This document shows positions 24,901 through 31,609 of a DNA stretch of 64,000 nucleotides, in pieces. A program made the position numbers and the translations under genes. The notes below the pieces were generated by a model that was not told the DNA's origin, ran no database searches, and was given only the letters and a program-made list of their open reading frames with translations. Source of the stretch: Odobenus rosmarus divergens (taxonomy: Eukaryota; Chordata; Mammalia; Carnivora; Odobenidae); contig NW_004450323.1 in NCBI RefSeq assembly GCF_000321225.1, positions 3,691,620 through 3,755,619 of the forward strand, in the 5' to 3' direction. Every line of letters starts with the position of its first letter. Position 1 is the stretch's first letter.

Positions 24901-27900
24901 CAGTATTTTAAGTGTCTGACTCTTGATTTCGGTTCAGGTCATGATCTCGGCCCTGTGTCAGGCTCTGCTGAGCAAGGAGCCTGCTTGAGATTTTCGCCCT
25001 TTCCCTCTGTGTGCCCCCCCCCCCAAAAGAAAAATTGACGTTGAAAATCTACATTGTCATTACTTATTAATGTGCAGTGGGAACATGAGTTCTAATTTTT
25101 GAAGCATAGTTCATTATCATTATATGGCAATTGATTGGCAGCTGGACTGTCATCTGTTTCTTCTTGCCTCTTTTTTCATCTGCAGATTCGAACCCGAGCC
25201 ATCTCTGCTAAAGGCATGACCTTAGTTACTCCCCTGCAGTTGCTTCTCTTTGCCTCCAAGAAAGTCCAGTCTGATGGGCAGATTGTGCTTGTAGATGACT
25301 GGTATGGATTTTCAGATGTGAACTCCAAACTGCATTCTTACAATTGAGGTGTAATGGGATTCAGCTGCTAATCTAACTTAATTTGTGAAAGAAACATGAC
25401 AAAATTTCATGACATAAATGAGGTGTTTTAAAACATTGTCTTGGAGAGTGGTATATCTTGGTAGTATAGTTCGTAGGTAGTAAGTCATACCAGTGGAAAG
25501 AAATGCATTTAGGCATTGAAGCCACATCTGCCCCCATGAATACTACCCTAGGGAATTGGAATTTAATTGGAACTGGGGTACCTCTTTCATGTACTCTGTA
25601 TGTTGGTTAGAGACTACTGGTAAGCATGTACTAACCACTTGACAAAAATGGAATAGATCTTAGTGAACCGTCAGTAGGCTCAGTCATATTCCTGAAAACT
25701 CCAGCAATGTGAGTCTCTTCTTTCATTCTTTTTTGGAAGCTGAGTGATCTGTATTGCTAACAGTAGTTTGCTTGATAGACTTCCTGGTTTACAGTACCCG
25801 CCAGTAGCCAGCAGTGGGTTTTAAGAAGTTAGTGTAAGACTTACCATTCTTCATATTTGTGTTTGCCTAAGTCTGGGGAATTGAAAGTATTGGTACTTAG
25901 TAAGAAGTTAAATTTATTCCATCACTTACCATATGTGAAATTGAGAGACAGTAGTCTTTCGCTGTATGTACCCCTCTTGTACTTTATCATTTTTCTCTGT
26001 TTTAGGATCAGACTGCAAATCTCTCATGAGGCTGCTGCCTGTATCACTGCTCTCCGGGCGGCCATGGAGGCTCTGGTTGTTGAAGTAACCAAACAGCCTA
26101 ATATCATCAGCCAGTTGGACCCTGTTAATGAACATATGCTAAACATGATCCGCCAGATCTCTAGACCCTCAGCTGCTGGTATCAACCTCATGATTGGCAG
26201 TACACGGTGAGTACACAGTAACTTCTCTTTGAACCAAGCAGAGGACGGTGATCTTATACTGGCCTAAAATTCCCACAGTTAGCTGATAGAGGCCTTGTTT
26301 ATTTAAGTTAAAATTCTAGACAAACACTGAATATGAAATTTAATTCTGGTTAACACACTCAGAAAAAAGGGTGTTACTTTTATCTCTGTTAATAGTGTAT
26401 CAGTGCATGTTGGAGATTGAAAGGGACCTTAAAAGTACATACAAAGTCCGGGGTGGGTCACATGACGGGAAAGTGACAGAGCCCAGACTCTTCACTTTCC
26501 ACAGTACTGTTTTGCCATCTCTAATGAAAAAATGTTGATTGAAGGGTTAATTGCTGCTGCTTCAAATGAAAAGCCTCAAGGTTTATCTTAGTAGGGAAAT
26601 GCAAGAATGTGACTGTCTTAAAGAAGTGTGAAATTTCTCTTAATTCTTAAAATGTCTTATTTTTTCCACCTTTTTAATCTTCCTTTGCTCACAGTTCTTT
26701 ATTTGGAAATATTTGATACCTGCAGAGAAGGCAGAAGAATAGTACAGTGAACACCCATATAGTCTTATAACTTAAATTCACTAATCATCAGCATTCTGTG
26801 ATGATTTCTTGCTTTCATACATGTGTGTAAACACACATACCTTTTTTTTTAGATTTTTTATGTTAATCACCATACATCATTAGTTTTTGATGTAGTGTTC
26901 CATGATTCATTGTTTGTACATAACACCCAGTGCTCCATGCAGAACATGCCCTCTTTAATACCCATCACCAGGCTAACCCATCCCCCCACCCCCCTCCCCT
27001 CTAGAACCGTCAGTTTGTTTTTCAGAGTCCATCGTCTCTCACGGTTCGTCTCCCCCTCCAGTTCCCCCCTTCATTCTTCCCCTCCTGCTGTCTTCTTCTT
27101 TTTCTTAACATATATCGCATTATTTGTTTCAGAGGTACAGATCTGTGACTCAACAGTCTTGCACAATTCACAGCGCTCACCATAGCACATTACCCTCCCC
27201 AATGTCTGTCACCCAGCCACCCCATCCCTCCCACCCCCCACCACTCCAGCAACCCTCAGTTTGTTTCCTGAGATTAAGAATTCCTCATATCAGTGAGGTC
27301 ATATGATATATGTCTTTCTCTGATTGACTTATTTCACTCAGCATAACACCCTCCAGTTGCATCCACGTCGTTGCAAATGGCAAGATCGCATTCCTTTTGA
27401 TGGCTGCATAATATTCATTTGTATATATATACCACATCTTCGTTATCCATTCATCTGTCGATGGACATATCTGGGCTATTTCCACAGTTTGGCTACTGAA
27501 CACACATACCTGCTTTTACTTAATTTGTGACTGAGTTGCAGAGGTTATGACATTTTACATCAGTATATTTCATGCATCTTTTAAGCATATAACTGCAATA
27601 CCATGATCATACCCCCAAAATTTAAGTGTTTAACAACACTATCTAATATACATACTAAAATTTTTCTAATTATCCAAAAATATTCTTTAATCTCCCTTTC
27701 AAGGAACAGTTGCTTTTGGTTATAAACTGTTAATAATTTTAATACATAGAACTGCTAGAATTCATAAAGCATTCTGGGTCCCATTTTACTATAAACGAAT
27801 TACTTTTGAAAATTTATTAATCATACACATAGCATTCAGTGTGTGCCAGGCACTGTGCTGAGTGCTTTTCTGATATTAACTCATTTTAATATTTGCTCTA

Positions 27901-29424
27901 TCTATGATGTAGGTAGATCTTTGTCCCCTTTAATATGAATAAGGAAACCAGCACAGAAGTTAAGACCCAAGGCCATACAGCTAGTGAATGGTAGGACTGG
28001 ATTCAGACTAAAGCAGTAATGGCTCCTGAAACAGTGCTCTTACTTACTGTGCTATACCTTGCTCTTCCAGTGGGTCAAATACATATGAGAATTATTGAGC
28101 AGTCTTCAAAGAGAAAGAAAGAGTAAATGTCATAGGCAGATACAGATGTGGTGCTCATAGGTATTTAGAAGAGAGTTTACTTTTGGCAGGAGGGATGGTG
28201 AATAAGGAGGCTTCACATACAGTCTGCTCTGTGGAGGACAAAAGTCCAGAACCTAGAAAGGATGGGATAAATACAGGAAAGAGTTTAGGATGCATGAATA
28301 TAATGGTGGCTTGAATTACAGTAGGGAGAATTGAAATGGGGAGGAGTAGATTAGACAAGTTTGCAGGACCATCAGGAGGAATTGGTGATGGATTGAAAAT
28401 GGGGGGGAGCAGGGCAGTGAAGGAGTGAAGACAGATCCCAGTTATATTTCTGACTTGGACAACTGCTGAATTCATAGTGCTGGTCTCTATAAGAAAAGCT
28501 GTGCAGGAAGAATAAGCAGTTTGGGGTGTGCTGAGTTGGAGGGTTGTTAAGTGAGACATCTTGATTTATGCAATTTTTCATTACCCCTCATTTTCTTTAT
28601 TTGCCACATGAAACACTGATGTGTAAACAAATCACCGCAGGTATTTTTCAGAAACATACTTCAGAGTTAATGCAGGAAAATACGTGGTGATAAAGATCAG
28701 ATAACACTGCCAACTCCAGGAATCTCTTCCTTGCATATTACTGCTTTCATAGAGTGCTGTAAAGCTGAGGCTCAGTGAAAGCTAACCGTTATCTTAAGCT
28801 GTGAGGGCATACTGCCAAAATGTAAGATCTTGGAGAATGAACCAGAAAGAACTTTACAGAGACGGATGGTTATAGTAGATGCATTCTTCTGTGTCTGTTA
28901 TGGAGTAACAGATTTATTTCATTTCAGTTTATATTTGTGCACTTGGGTTCGTTCCCTTTGTGTATTAAATTTCCAAATACGACTTTATATTTTATGACTA
29001 GTTGAGATGTATTAAGGATGCTTTGCTGGAGTGGTGACTTCGTACTTTTCCTAGGTATGGAGATGGTCCACGTCCTCCCAAGATGGCTCGATACGACAAT
29101 GGAGGTGGATACCGACGGGGAGGTTCTAGTTATGGTGGTGGAGGCTACGGCAGCGGAGGCTACGGAGGTGCCAGCGGTTACGTCGGTAGTGGAGGCTACG
29201 GTGGCAGCGGCTATGCTGGCGGCTCCAACTCCTATCGCGGAGGCTACGGCGGAGGCTATAGAGGAGGTGTCAGTGGTGGCTATAGAGGTGGCTCAGGAGG
29301 AGACTATAGAGGGTCTAGTGGAGGAGGCTACAGAGGAACTGGGGCATTCCAGCGAGGGGGTGTCAGGGGGGGCTATGGGAGTGGTTACTTTGGACAAGGA
29401 AGAGGAGGAGGTAGTGGCTATTAA
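864..29424 (+). CDS. DHX9: DHX9 (ATP-dependent RNA helicase A), 3' 22 coding exons; 5' end outside window
   Basis: DEAH/RHA-family helicase that unwinds dsRNA, RNA:DNA hybrids and structured RNA; mainly nuclear, with roles in transcription, splicing and suppression of SINE-derived dsRNA (family knowledge). Joined exons give one open frame from human-equivalent residue ~209 to the stop. In order: second half of dsRBD2, linker/transactivation region ([10 protein letters not shown]), Walker [10 protein letters not shown] (4463-4489), motif Ia QPRR, DEIH box (10014-10025), SAT (12635-12643), motif [11 protein letters not shown], motif [13 protein letters not shown]2/winged helix, OB-fold, and a Gly/Arg/Tyr-rich RGG tail. 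All 21 introns are GT-AG and every exon phase matches the next. dsRBD1 and the first part of dsRBD2 must lie upstream of the window. The tail is about six residues longer than human as I recall it. The Walker A exon has a SINE-modified acceptor. Convergent with SHCBP1L. Confidence 0.97.
1893..2268. mobile_element. Nested pair of hAT-type (MER-class) DNA transposon fossils
   Basis: An outer non-autonomous element (CAGGATCAGCAAA at 1894, ending ...AACTCCTG at 2268) is interrupted by a second copy of the same family in opposite orientation at 1987-2141 (CAGGGGCTAGCAAAC...). The inner copy is flanked by 8-bp direct repeats GTTTGTGT/GTTTATGT (1979-1986, 2142-2149), the length typical of hAT transposases. 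I recognise the common mammalian 'CAGCAAACT..GGCCAGAT' family but will not name the subfamily. Confidence 0.7.
2645..2781 (+). CDS. DHX9: DHX9 exon, end of dsRBD2 (codons ~225-270)
   Basis: Encodes [20 protein letters not shown] onward to [17 protein letters not shown] is the conserved second helix of a dsRNA-binding domain, with the KK pair that contacts RNA. Acceptor ATAG, donor GTGAGT; phase 1 in, phase 0 out. Confidence 0.96.
3099..3188 (+). CDS. DHX9: DHX9 exon, linker (codons 271-300)
   Basis: Ninety bases, 30 codons, [20 protein letters not shown]... to IVPP. Follows dsRBD2 and leads to the core. Acceptor CTGTAG, donor GTAAGC; phase 0 on both sides. Confidence 0.96.
3284..3445 (+). 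CDS. DHX9: DHX9 exon, minimal transactivation region (codons 301-354)
   Basis: Fifty-four codons containing [19 protein letters not shown], the tryptophan-rich segment reported to contact RNA polymerase II. The N-terminal dozen residues ([13 protein letters not shown]) differ at several positions from human as I remember it; the Trp motif is unchanged. Acceptor AATAG, donor GTGAGT. Confidence 0.96.
3590..3667 (+). CDS. DHX9: DHX9 exon before the Walker A exon (codons 355-380)
   Basis: Twenty-six codons, [20 protein letters not shown] then DHDLPA. Ends in phase 0, so the acceptor chosen downstream fully determines whether the frame continues. Donor GTAAGT. Confidence 0.96.
4187..4199 (+). promoter_or_regulatory. 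DHX9: Ancestral 3' splice site and left target-site duplication
   Basis: TTTTCTAAAACAG followed by ATCTTA is a normal-looking pyrimidine tract plus CAG acceptor, and ATCTTA is the start of the next DHX9 exon. It is now separated from the exon body by a SINE. AGATCTTA (4192-4199) recurs at 4371-4378 as the target-site duplication. Splicing here would begin at 4194 and meet an in-frame TGA at 4272-4274 inside the SINE. Confidence 0.8.
4200..4370 (+). mobile_element. CAN-SINE, sense, inserted at a DHX9 exon boundary
   Basis: Starts GGGGTACCTGGGTGGC, contains the tRNA-like body, then the CT-rich segment (4325-4358) and an A-tail. It abuts the next exon directly. It is diverged from consensus, so not very recent. 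Its CT tract now acts as the polypyrimidine tract for the Walker A exon (inference). Confidence 0.92.
4371..4378 (+). promoter_or_regulatory. DHX9: Duplicated (functional) 3' splice site, right target-site duplication
   Basis: AG at 4371-4372 ends the SINE A-tail and precedes ATCTTACAG, the true exon start. If the duplication was the longer 13-bp form (AAAACAGATCTTA), the right copy has changed CAG to AAG. Only this acceptor restores the full 192-bp exon in phase 0. Confidence 0.85.
4373..4564 (+). CDS. DHX9: DHX9 exon, Walker A / motif I (codons 381-444)
   Basis: Sixty-four codons from [13 protein letters not shown] to VVTQ. Contains GATGCGKTT (4463-4489), the ATP-binding P-loop; its lysine corresponds to human K417. 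Length and both borders equal the human exon, so the SINE upstream did not alter coding content if the 4371 AG is used. Donor GTAAGT. Confidence 0.96.
4928..5155 (-). repeat. MIR fossil
   Basis: Reads in the antisense MIR direction: 'gtatgccaggttctgtttta' then 'attaaggcacaaagagttaaataa' and 'ttgcccaagttattaacaca', matching the reverse of the MIR core and 3' part. Old and diverged. Confidence 0.65.
5871..6056 (+). mobile_element. CAN-SINE in DHX9 intron
   Basis: GGGTGCCTGGGTGGCTCATGG head, 'gctcaggtcatgatc' body, CT-rich tail and AATAAATT end. Imperfect flanking repeats around AAAGGAGTC(C)TT on the left and AAGGAGTCTT on the right. Confidence 0.92.
7039..7241 (+). mobile_element. CAN-SINE in DHX9 intron
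   Basis: Head altered to GGGCGGCACCCAGGCAGCTCAG, then a standard body and A-tail. Flanks AATACAAAGTATT and AAATACATAGTATT look like a diverged target duplication. Confidence 0.92.
7750..7917 (+). mobile_element. CAN-SINE in DHX9 intron
   Basis: GGACACCTGGGTGGCTCAG head, body, and CT repeat ending in CAAATACTTC; the A-tail is mostly lost. Confidence 0.9.
8775..8895 (+). repeat. L2/MIR-type 3' end fossil
   Basis: 'tagcactgtctgtagcacct' followed by 'atgcaatgaatagtt' and 'aatgattgaatgaaag' resembles the LINE2/MIR 3' tail. Weak, old match. Confidence 0.4.
9356..9497 (+). CDS. DHX9: DHX9 exon, motif Ia/Ib (codons 445-492)
   Basis: [20 protein letters not shown] to MFCTVG. PRR completes motif Ia with the preceding TQ; TVG is the conserved motif before the DEIH box. 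Acceptor TCTCAG, donor GTCAGT; ends one base into a Gly codon. Confidence 0.96.
9958..10040 (+). CDS. DHX9: DHX9 exon, DEIH box / motif II (codons 492-519)
   Basis: [20 protein letters not shown] then [12 protein letters not shown] lies at 10014-10025 and coordinates Mg-ATP hydrolysis. Donor GTAAGT, phase 0. Confidence 0.97.
11340..11820 (+). mobile_element. Old L1 fragment (ORF2 3' region)
   Basis: 'gtcctaatcaaattcctatcaag', 'gggttcttcaataaatggagc' and 'aagaatcaattccagatagat' are characteristic of the 3' part of L1 ORF2 read in sense. No open frame; diverged. Confidence 0.75.
11811..12037 (+). repeat. Imperfect tandem duplication, ~130/94 bp units
   Basis: Unit 1 starts AGAAGTAAACATCTAGACAG (11811) and unit 2 ACAAGTAAACCTCTAGACAG (11943). 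Both continue through 'cagcactgtcc', 'tacctgcatagatgagagag' and 'gtatatgaaa'. Unit 2 lacks part of the TATA-rich middle. Confidence 0.85.
12566..12722 (+). CDS. DHX9: DHX9 exon, motif III SAT (codons 520-572)
   Basis: [20 protein letters not shown] then [19 protein letters not shown] (12635-12643) couples ATP hydrolysis to unwinding. Acceptor AATAG, donor GTAAAT; ends one base into a Glu codon. Confidence 0.97.
13200..13404 (-). mobile_element. CAN-SINE, antisense in DHX9
   Basis: T-rich start, 'agatttattagagagagaga', then TGAGCCACCCAGGCGCCC. Flanked by a perfect 10-bp duplication CCTTTACTTT at 13190-13199 and 13407-13416. Confidence 0.94.
13476..13669 (+). mobile_element. CAN-SINE, sense in DHX9
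   Basis: GGGCGCCTGGGTGGCTCAG head close to consensus, long A-tail. Target duplication TGAATTCTA at 13467-13475 and 13670-13678. Young-looking. Confidence 0.95.
13765..13934 (-). mobile_element. CAN-SINE, antisense in DHX9
   Basis: 'aagattttttttatttattt' start, GAGCCACCGAGGTGCCC end. Flanked by GGTACTATTTTTT at 13752-13764 and 13942-13954. Confidence 0.94.
15238..15338 (+). CDS. DHX9: DHX9 exon, between RecA domains, acidic/lysine patch (codons 572-605)
   Basis: [20 protein letters not shown] followed by [14 protein letters not shown], a low-complexity charged loop joining the two RecA-like domains. Acceptor TTGGCAG, donor GTAAGT. Confidence 0.96.
15339..16649 (+). other. DHX9: DHX9 intron, 1.3 kb
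   Basis: AT-rich; contains the first copy (16190-16300) of a segment repeated at 17890-18000. No other element identified. Confidence 0.7.
16190..16300 (+). repeat. Dispersed repeat copy 1 (unnamed)
   Basis: 'atatttggtatgagatgagc ctgggaataacacagggagg' then 'ttgatacacagac' is closely repeated at 17905-18000. The family is not known to me. Confidence 0.7.
16650..16863 (+). CDS. DHX9: DHX9 exon, start of RecA2 (codons 606-677)
   Basis: [20 protein letters not shown] through [18 protein letters not shown] to [23 protein letters not shown] is motif IV region of DEAH helicases. Acceptor TTGCAG, donor GTATGA. Confidence 0.96.
17048..17142 (+). CDS. DHX9: DHX9 exon, RecA2 (codons 677-708)
   Basis: [38 protein letters not shown] is the conserved motif preceding motif V. 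Donor GTAAAT, phase 0. Confidence 0.96.
17436..17509 (+). CDS. DHX9: DHX9 exon, motif V (codons 709-733)
   Basis: [35 protein letters not shown] is motif V, contacting RNA and ATP. Ends two bases into a Lys codon; donor GTAAGT. Confidence 0.97.
17890..18000 (+). repeat. Dispersed repeat copy 2 (unnamed)
   Basis: Second copy of the 16190-16300 segment ('atatttggtatgcgatgagc', 'acacagggaggcattgtgta', 'gtaactgatacacagg'), about 1.7 kb downstream in a different intron, same orientation. Confidence 0.7.
18325..18520 (-). repeat. MIR fossil
   Basis: 'ccctatgaggtcggtaagag', 'ttttcagatgaggaaaatgg' and 'ggcacagaagggttagtaac' then 'tggccaaga' follow the antisense MIR consensus order well. Confidence 0.85.
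18672..18824 (+). CDS. DHX9: DHX9 exon, motif VI (codons 733-784)
   Basis: [35 protein letters not shown] then [24 protein letters not shown] holds the arginine finger of motif VI. Acceptor TATTTAG, donor GTAAGA. Confidence 0.97.
19986..20124 (+). mobile_element. CAN-SINE, short older form
   Basis: 'ctgcctgggtagctcagtca' head, 'ctcaggtctcgatctcgaga' body, then directly an A-tail; lacks the long CT-rich 3' part. Confidence 0.85.
20195..20420 (+). repeat. MIR fossil
   Basis: 'gcctctgtttccccattttg', 'taaaatgagat', 'gagaactaaatgagttaata' and 'gcttggcatatggtaagctc' follow the sense MIR order. Confidence 0.85.
20570..20900 (-). mobile_element. L1 3' UTR fragment
   Basis: 'gaatatagttgacaatcgat', 'gtattagtttcaggtgttca' and 'tacattatgctatgctcccc' are the reverse complement of an L1 3' UTR type common in laurasiatherians. 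No coding part. Confidence 0.65.
21210..21370 (+). CDS. DHX9: DHX9 exon, winged-helix start (codons 784-838)
   Basis: [40 protein letters not shown] then [21 protein letters not shown] is typical of the DEAH winged-helix domain. Acceptor CCCTTAG; donor GTACCT is a weak match to consensus. Confidence 0.96.
22142..22253 (+). CDS. DHX9: DHX9 exon, HA2 domain (codons 838-875)
   Basis: [47 protein letters not shown] is the conserved HA2 signature. Acceptor CCCACAG, donor GTAAGT. Confidence 0.97.
22849..23010 (+). CDS. DHX9: DHX9 exon, HA2 domain (codons 875-929)
   Basis: [20 protein letters not shown] then [20 protein letters not shown] to [13 protein letters not shown] and the F..W pattern are conserved HA2 features. 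Acceptor TTTCAG, donor GTATGG. Confidence 0.97.
23107..23234 (+). CDS. DHX9: DHX9 exon, HA2 end (codons 929-972)
   Basis: [43 protein letters not shown]. Lies between HA2 and the OB-fold. Acceptor TTTTAG, donor GTAAGA. Confidence 0.97.
23965..24140 (-). repeat. MIR fossil
   Basis: 'atcctcacaataatcctgag', 'atataggtattgttaccctg', 'ttttatagaagaggaagcta' match the antisense MIR order. Confidence 0.8.
24618..24847 (+). CDS. DHX9: DHX9 exon, OB-fold (codons 972-1048)
   Basis: [20 protein letters not shown] then [20 protein letters not shown] to [16 protein letters not shown] is the hallmark start of the OB-fold in this family. Acceptor TTACAG, donor GTAAGA. Confidence 0.97.
24883..25029 (+). mobile_element. 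CAN-SINE 35 bp after a DHX9 donor
   Basis: GGGGCACCTGCATGGGCTCAG head, body with internal loss, C-run then short A-tail. Target duplication AAAAATTTACGTTGA (24868-24882) and AAAAATTGACGTTGA (25030-25044). It fills nearly half of a 338-bp intron. Confidence 0.92.
25186..25301 (+). CDS. DHX9: DHX9 exon, OB-fold (codons 1049-1087)
   Basis: [39 protein letters not shown]. Acceptor TCTGCAG, donor GTATGG; the Trp codon is split. Confidence 0.97.
26006..26206 (+). CDS. DHX9: DHX9 exon, OB-fold end and C-terminal helices (codons 1087-1154)
   Basis: [32 protein letters not shown] to [16 protein letters not shown]. Lies just before the nuclear-localisation/RGG region. Acceptor GTTTTAG, donor GTGAGT. 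Confidence 0.97.
26710..27740 (-). repeat. Old L1M-like 3' UTR fossil interrupted by a younger L1
   Basis: 'gaatagtacagtgaacaccc atatagtctt' on the left and 'gagttgcagaggttatgaca' then 'aattatccaaaaatattctt' on the right belong to one ancient repeat. It is split precisely at the 26830-26842/27499-27511 duplication. Family assignment is tentative. Confidence 0.5.
26843..27498 (-). mobile_element. 5'-truncated carnivore L1 (3' end)
   Basis: Poly-T then 'ttaatcaccatacatcatta', the carnivore L1 3' end. At 27285-27503 the minus strand encodes an ORF2 C-terminal piece ([20 protein letters not shown]). Flanked by a perfect 13-bp duplication AACACACATACCT. Intronic, antisense to DHX9. Confidence 0.93.
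27838..28070 (-). repeat. MIR fossil
   Basis: 'gtgtgccaggcactgtgctg', 'gacccaaggccatacagcta' and 'tggtaggactggattcagac' are the antisense MIR core. Confidence 0.85.
29055..29424 (+). CDS. DHX9: DHX9 last exon, RGG/GY-rich tail and stop (codon 1154 to end)
   Basis: [20 protein letters not shown], a nuclear import region rich in Arg/Lys, followed by ~100 residues of Gly, Tyr, Ser and Arg with repeated YRGG, GGYGG and RGG units, ending [12 protein letters not shown] (29422-29424). The tail binds nucleic acid and is an arginine-methylation substrate in known homologues. 122 residues after the split Arg, slightly longer than human as I recall. Acceptor TCCTAG. Confidence 0.97.
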
Positions 29425-29740
29425 AACATGTTCTGTCAGTGCCTGTGCATAGACAGTTTAAAAAAAGAATGCATGCTACCTGTTTTCCCAAGTTGTTTAT
29501 TTGATGCCAGTAAGTAAACCCATTTTCCACCCATTTTGTGGTTCGTTATAGTTTAAGGAAACCAAGCATATAGATACATTAGTGGTTTTGTTTATATTAT
29601 GTAAAGTACACTGATTGTAAAACTACCACAGTTTGTATTTTTTCTTTAAGGAGTAAAGATTTGCCTTTAAAATTAACTTGATATTTTCTTGGCTTTAGTT
29701 TATTAATACAATAGAAAATAAAGTATTATACCAAATACTG
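29425..29740 (+). other. DHX9: DHX9 3' UTR
   Basis: AT-rich sequence after the stop with no SINE or L1, leading to an AATAAA at 29717. The end point is inferred from the usual 10-30 nt cleavage distance. Confidence 0.75.
29717..29722 (+). terminator. DHX9: AATAAA poly(A) signal, probable DHX9 proximal site
   Basis: First canonical hexamer after the stop, with GT-rich sequence (TGTAGTTCATTGTTG) about 20-35 nt downstream. Further AATAAA hexamers at 29883-29888 and 29961-29966 could give longer 3' UTRs. Confidence 0.7.
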
Positions 29741-29882
29741 GCCATGTAGTTCATTGTTGACATTACACGTTAGAATAATTTTACAATGCCGGTTACATCT
29801 ATTTGAAGCATCACAGGAAAAATTGTACTTTCTGTTTTCCGAAGTATACCAAGTGATACTGTTACTTGTAGTAAGTATTTAG

Positions 29883-29966
29883 AATAAATAGCCTTGAAAT
29901 AGAATTGTTCTTCCAGTAAATACTGGCCAGTGCACAATTTCACATGGACCTCTGCCCCTGAATAAA
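29883..29966 (+). terminator. DHX9: Two distal AATAAA hexamers
   Basis: AATAAA at 29883-29888 and 29961-29966, 160-240 bp beyond the first signal. Possible alternative polyadenylation; no transcript evidence available here. Confidence 0.4.
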
Positions 29967-30280
29967 ACTTTTGACCTAGGGCTGAACATTTTCACTTTTT
30001 CCCAAGCTTTGTCTTTGAAAAATCTAAGACCAGGTAAGCATTCACTTTTCTAAGTTAGTTTGCAGTGTAAAAATTAATTTTAATTAGAATTAAAAATTAA
30101 CCCACAAAATTCTTGAATTAAGGTTATATTTAGTCGAAGAATGAGGGTAAGTGAAGCTTCACCAATGCATCAGGTTTATTTTAGTAGAGATGTTTATACA
30201 TTTATAACATTTTATGGTTTTCAGTAAATTTTCACGTTTCTCATTTGAAATAGCCTAGAACAGTAAAGTTCACAAAGGCT

Positions 30281-30483
30281 GGGGCGCCTGGCTCCCAGGC
30301 TCAGTTGTTAAGCGTCTGCCTTCGGCTCAGGTCATGATCCCAAGGTCCTGGGATTGAGCCCCGTATCAGGCTCCCTGCTCAGTGGGAAGCCTGCTTCTCC
30401 CTCTCCCAGTCCCCCTGCTTGTGTTCCCTCTCTCACTGTGTTTCTCTCTGTCAAATAAATAAAATCTTAAAAAAAAAAAAAAA
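30281..30483 (+). mobile_element. CAN-SINE downstream of DHX9
   Basis: GGGGCGCCTGG head with a small insertion, standard body, A-tail. Perfect 11-bp duplication TCACAAAGGCT at 30270-30280 and 30484-30494. Confidence 0.95.
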
Positions 30484-30520
30484 TCACAAAGGCTTTGGAT
30501 TAAATAGAAGTAGACTCATC

Positions 30521-31493
30521 TTTTTAATTTTATTTTGTTAATCACCATACATCATTAGTTTTTGATGTAGTTTTCCATGATTCATTGTTTGCGTATAACA
30601 CCCAGTGCTCCATTCAATACATGCCCTCTTTAATACCCATCACCAGGCTAACCCCTCCCCCCCCCCCCCCCCCCAGAACCCTCCGTTTGTTTCTCAGAGT
30701 CCATAGTCTCATGGTTTGTCTCCCCCTCTGATTTCCCCCCCCTTCATTTTTCCCTTCCTACTATCTTCTCTCTCTCTCTTTTTTAAACAATGTATTTGTT
30801 TCAGAGGTACATGTCTGTGATTCATCAGTCTTAAACAATTCGTGGTGCTCACCATGGCACATACCCTCCCAAATATCTATCACCCAGCCACCTCATTCCT
30901 CTCCCACTCGAGCAACCCACAGTTTGTTTCCTGAGATTAAGAATTCCTCATATCAGTGAGATCATATGATACATATCTTTCGCCGATTGACTTATTTCAC
31001 TTAGCATAATACCCTCTAGTTCCATCCACGTTGCAAATGGCAAGATTGCAGGTTTTTTTTTTTTGATGGCTGCGTAATATTCCATTGTCTATATATACCA
31101 CATCATTATCCATTCATCTGTTGATGGACATCTTGGCTCTTTCCATAGTTTGGCTATTGTGGACATTGCTGCTGTAAACACTGGGGTGCACGTACCCCTT
31201 CGGATCACTACATTTGTATCTTTGTGGTAAATACCCAGTAGTGCAATTGCTGGGTCGTAGGGTAGCTCTATTTTCAACTTTTTGAGGAACCTCCATGTTT
31301 TCCAGAGTGGCTGCACCAGCTTGCATTCCCACCGACAGTGTAGGAGGGTTCCCCTTTCTCCGCATCCCCACCAACATCTGTCGTTTCCTGACTTGTTAAT
31401 TTTAGCCATTCTGACTGGTGTGAGGTGGTATCTCATTGAGGTTTTGATTTGGATTTCCCTAAAGCCGTGCAATGTTGAGCACTTTTTCATGTG
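30521..31493 (-). mobile_element. 5'-truncated carnivore L1 downstream of DHX9
   Basis: Same 3' end as the L1 at 26843, then a C-run (30656-30674). The minus strand at 31089-31490 encodes the last ~130 residues of ORF2 ([20 protein letters not shown]). Short direct repeats AGTAGAC at 30509-30515 and 31494-31500. Two frames are needed to read ORF2, so broken. Confidence 0.92.
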
Positions 31494-31609
31494 AGTAGAC
31501 CCCTCTATCTTAAAGCTGCTCTAGGACACATGAATTAATCTTGGACAAGTTATATTTTGCGTTCGTATCCTTTTCAAAATCTTCTCATTTTACGCATGTC
31601 ATTTAGATA

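Larger units (their letters stand above)
26207..29054 (+). other. DHX9: Last DHX9 intron, 2.85 kb
   Basis: Holds an old repeat (26710-26842 and 27499-27740) split by a young L1, then a MIR (27838-28070). 28080-29050 contains no element I can name and no supported gene; the minus ORFs there look incidental. Confidence 0.75.

Noticed and set aside
28155..28559. 134-residue minus-strand ORF in the last DHX9 intron
   Set aside because: No recognisable domain and no splice context; Ser/Pro/Leu-rich chance reading of intronic DNA.
29018..29452. 144-residue plus-strand ORF overlapping the DHX9 RGG exon in another frame (Glu/Val/Ala-rich)
   Set aside because: It starts in the intron and its composition (EVP/VEATVAA) is the frame-shifted reading of GGN/GGA repeats; no independent start context or family similarity.
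30656..30674. Run of about 19-20 C as a possible i-motif or quadruplex element
   Set aside because: It lies in the L1 3' UTR C-rich tract seen in shorter form in the L1 at 26843; probably replication slippage or sequencing length error.
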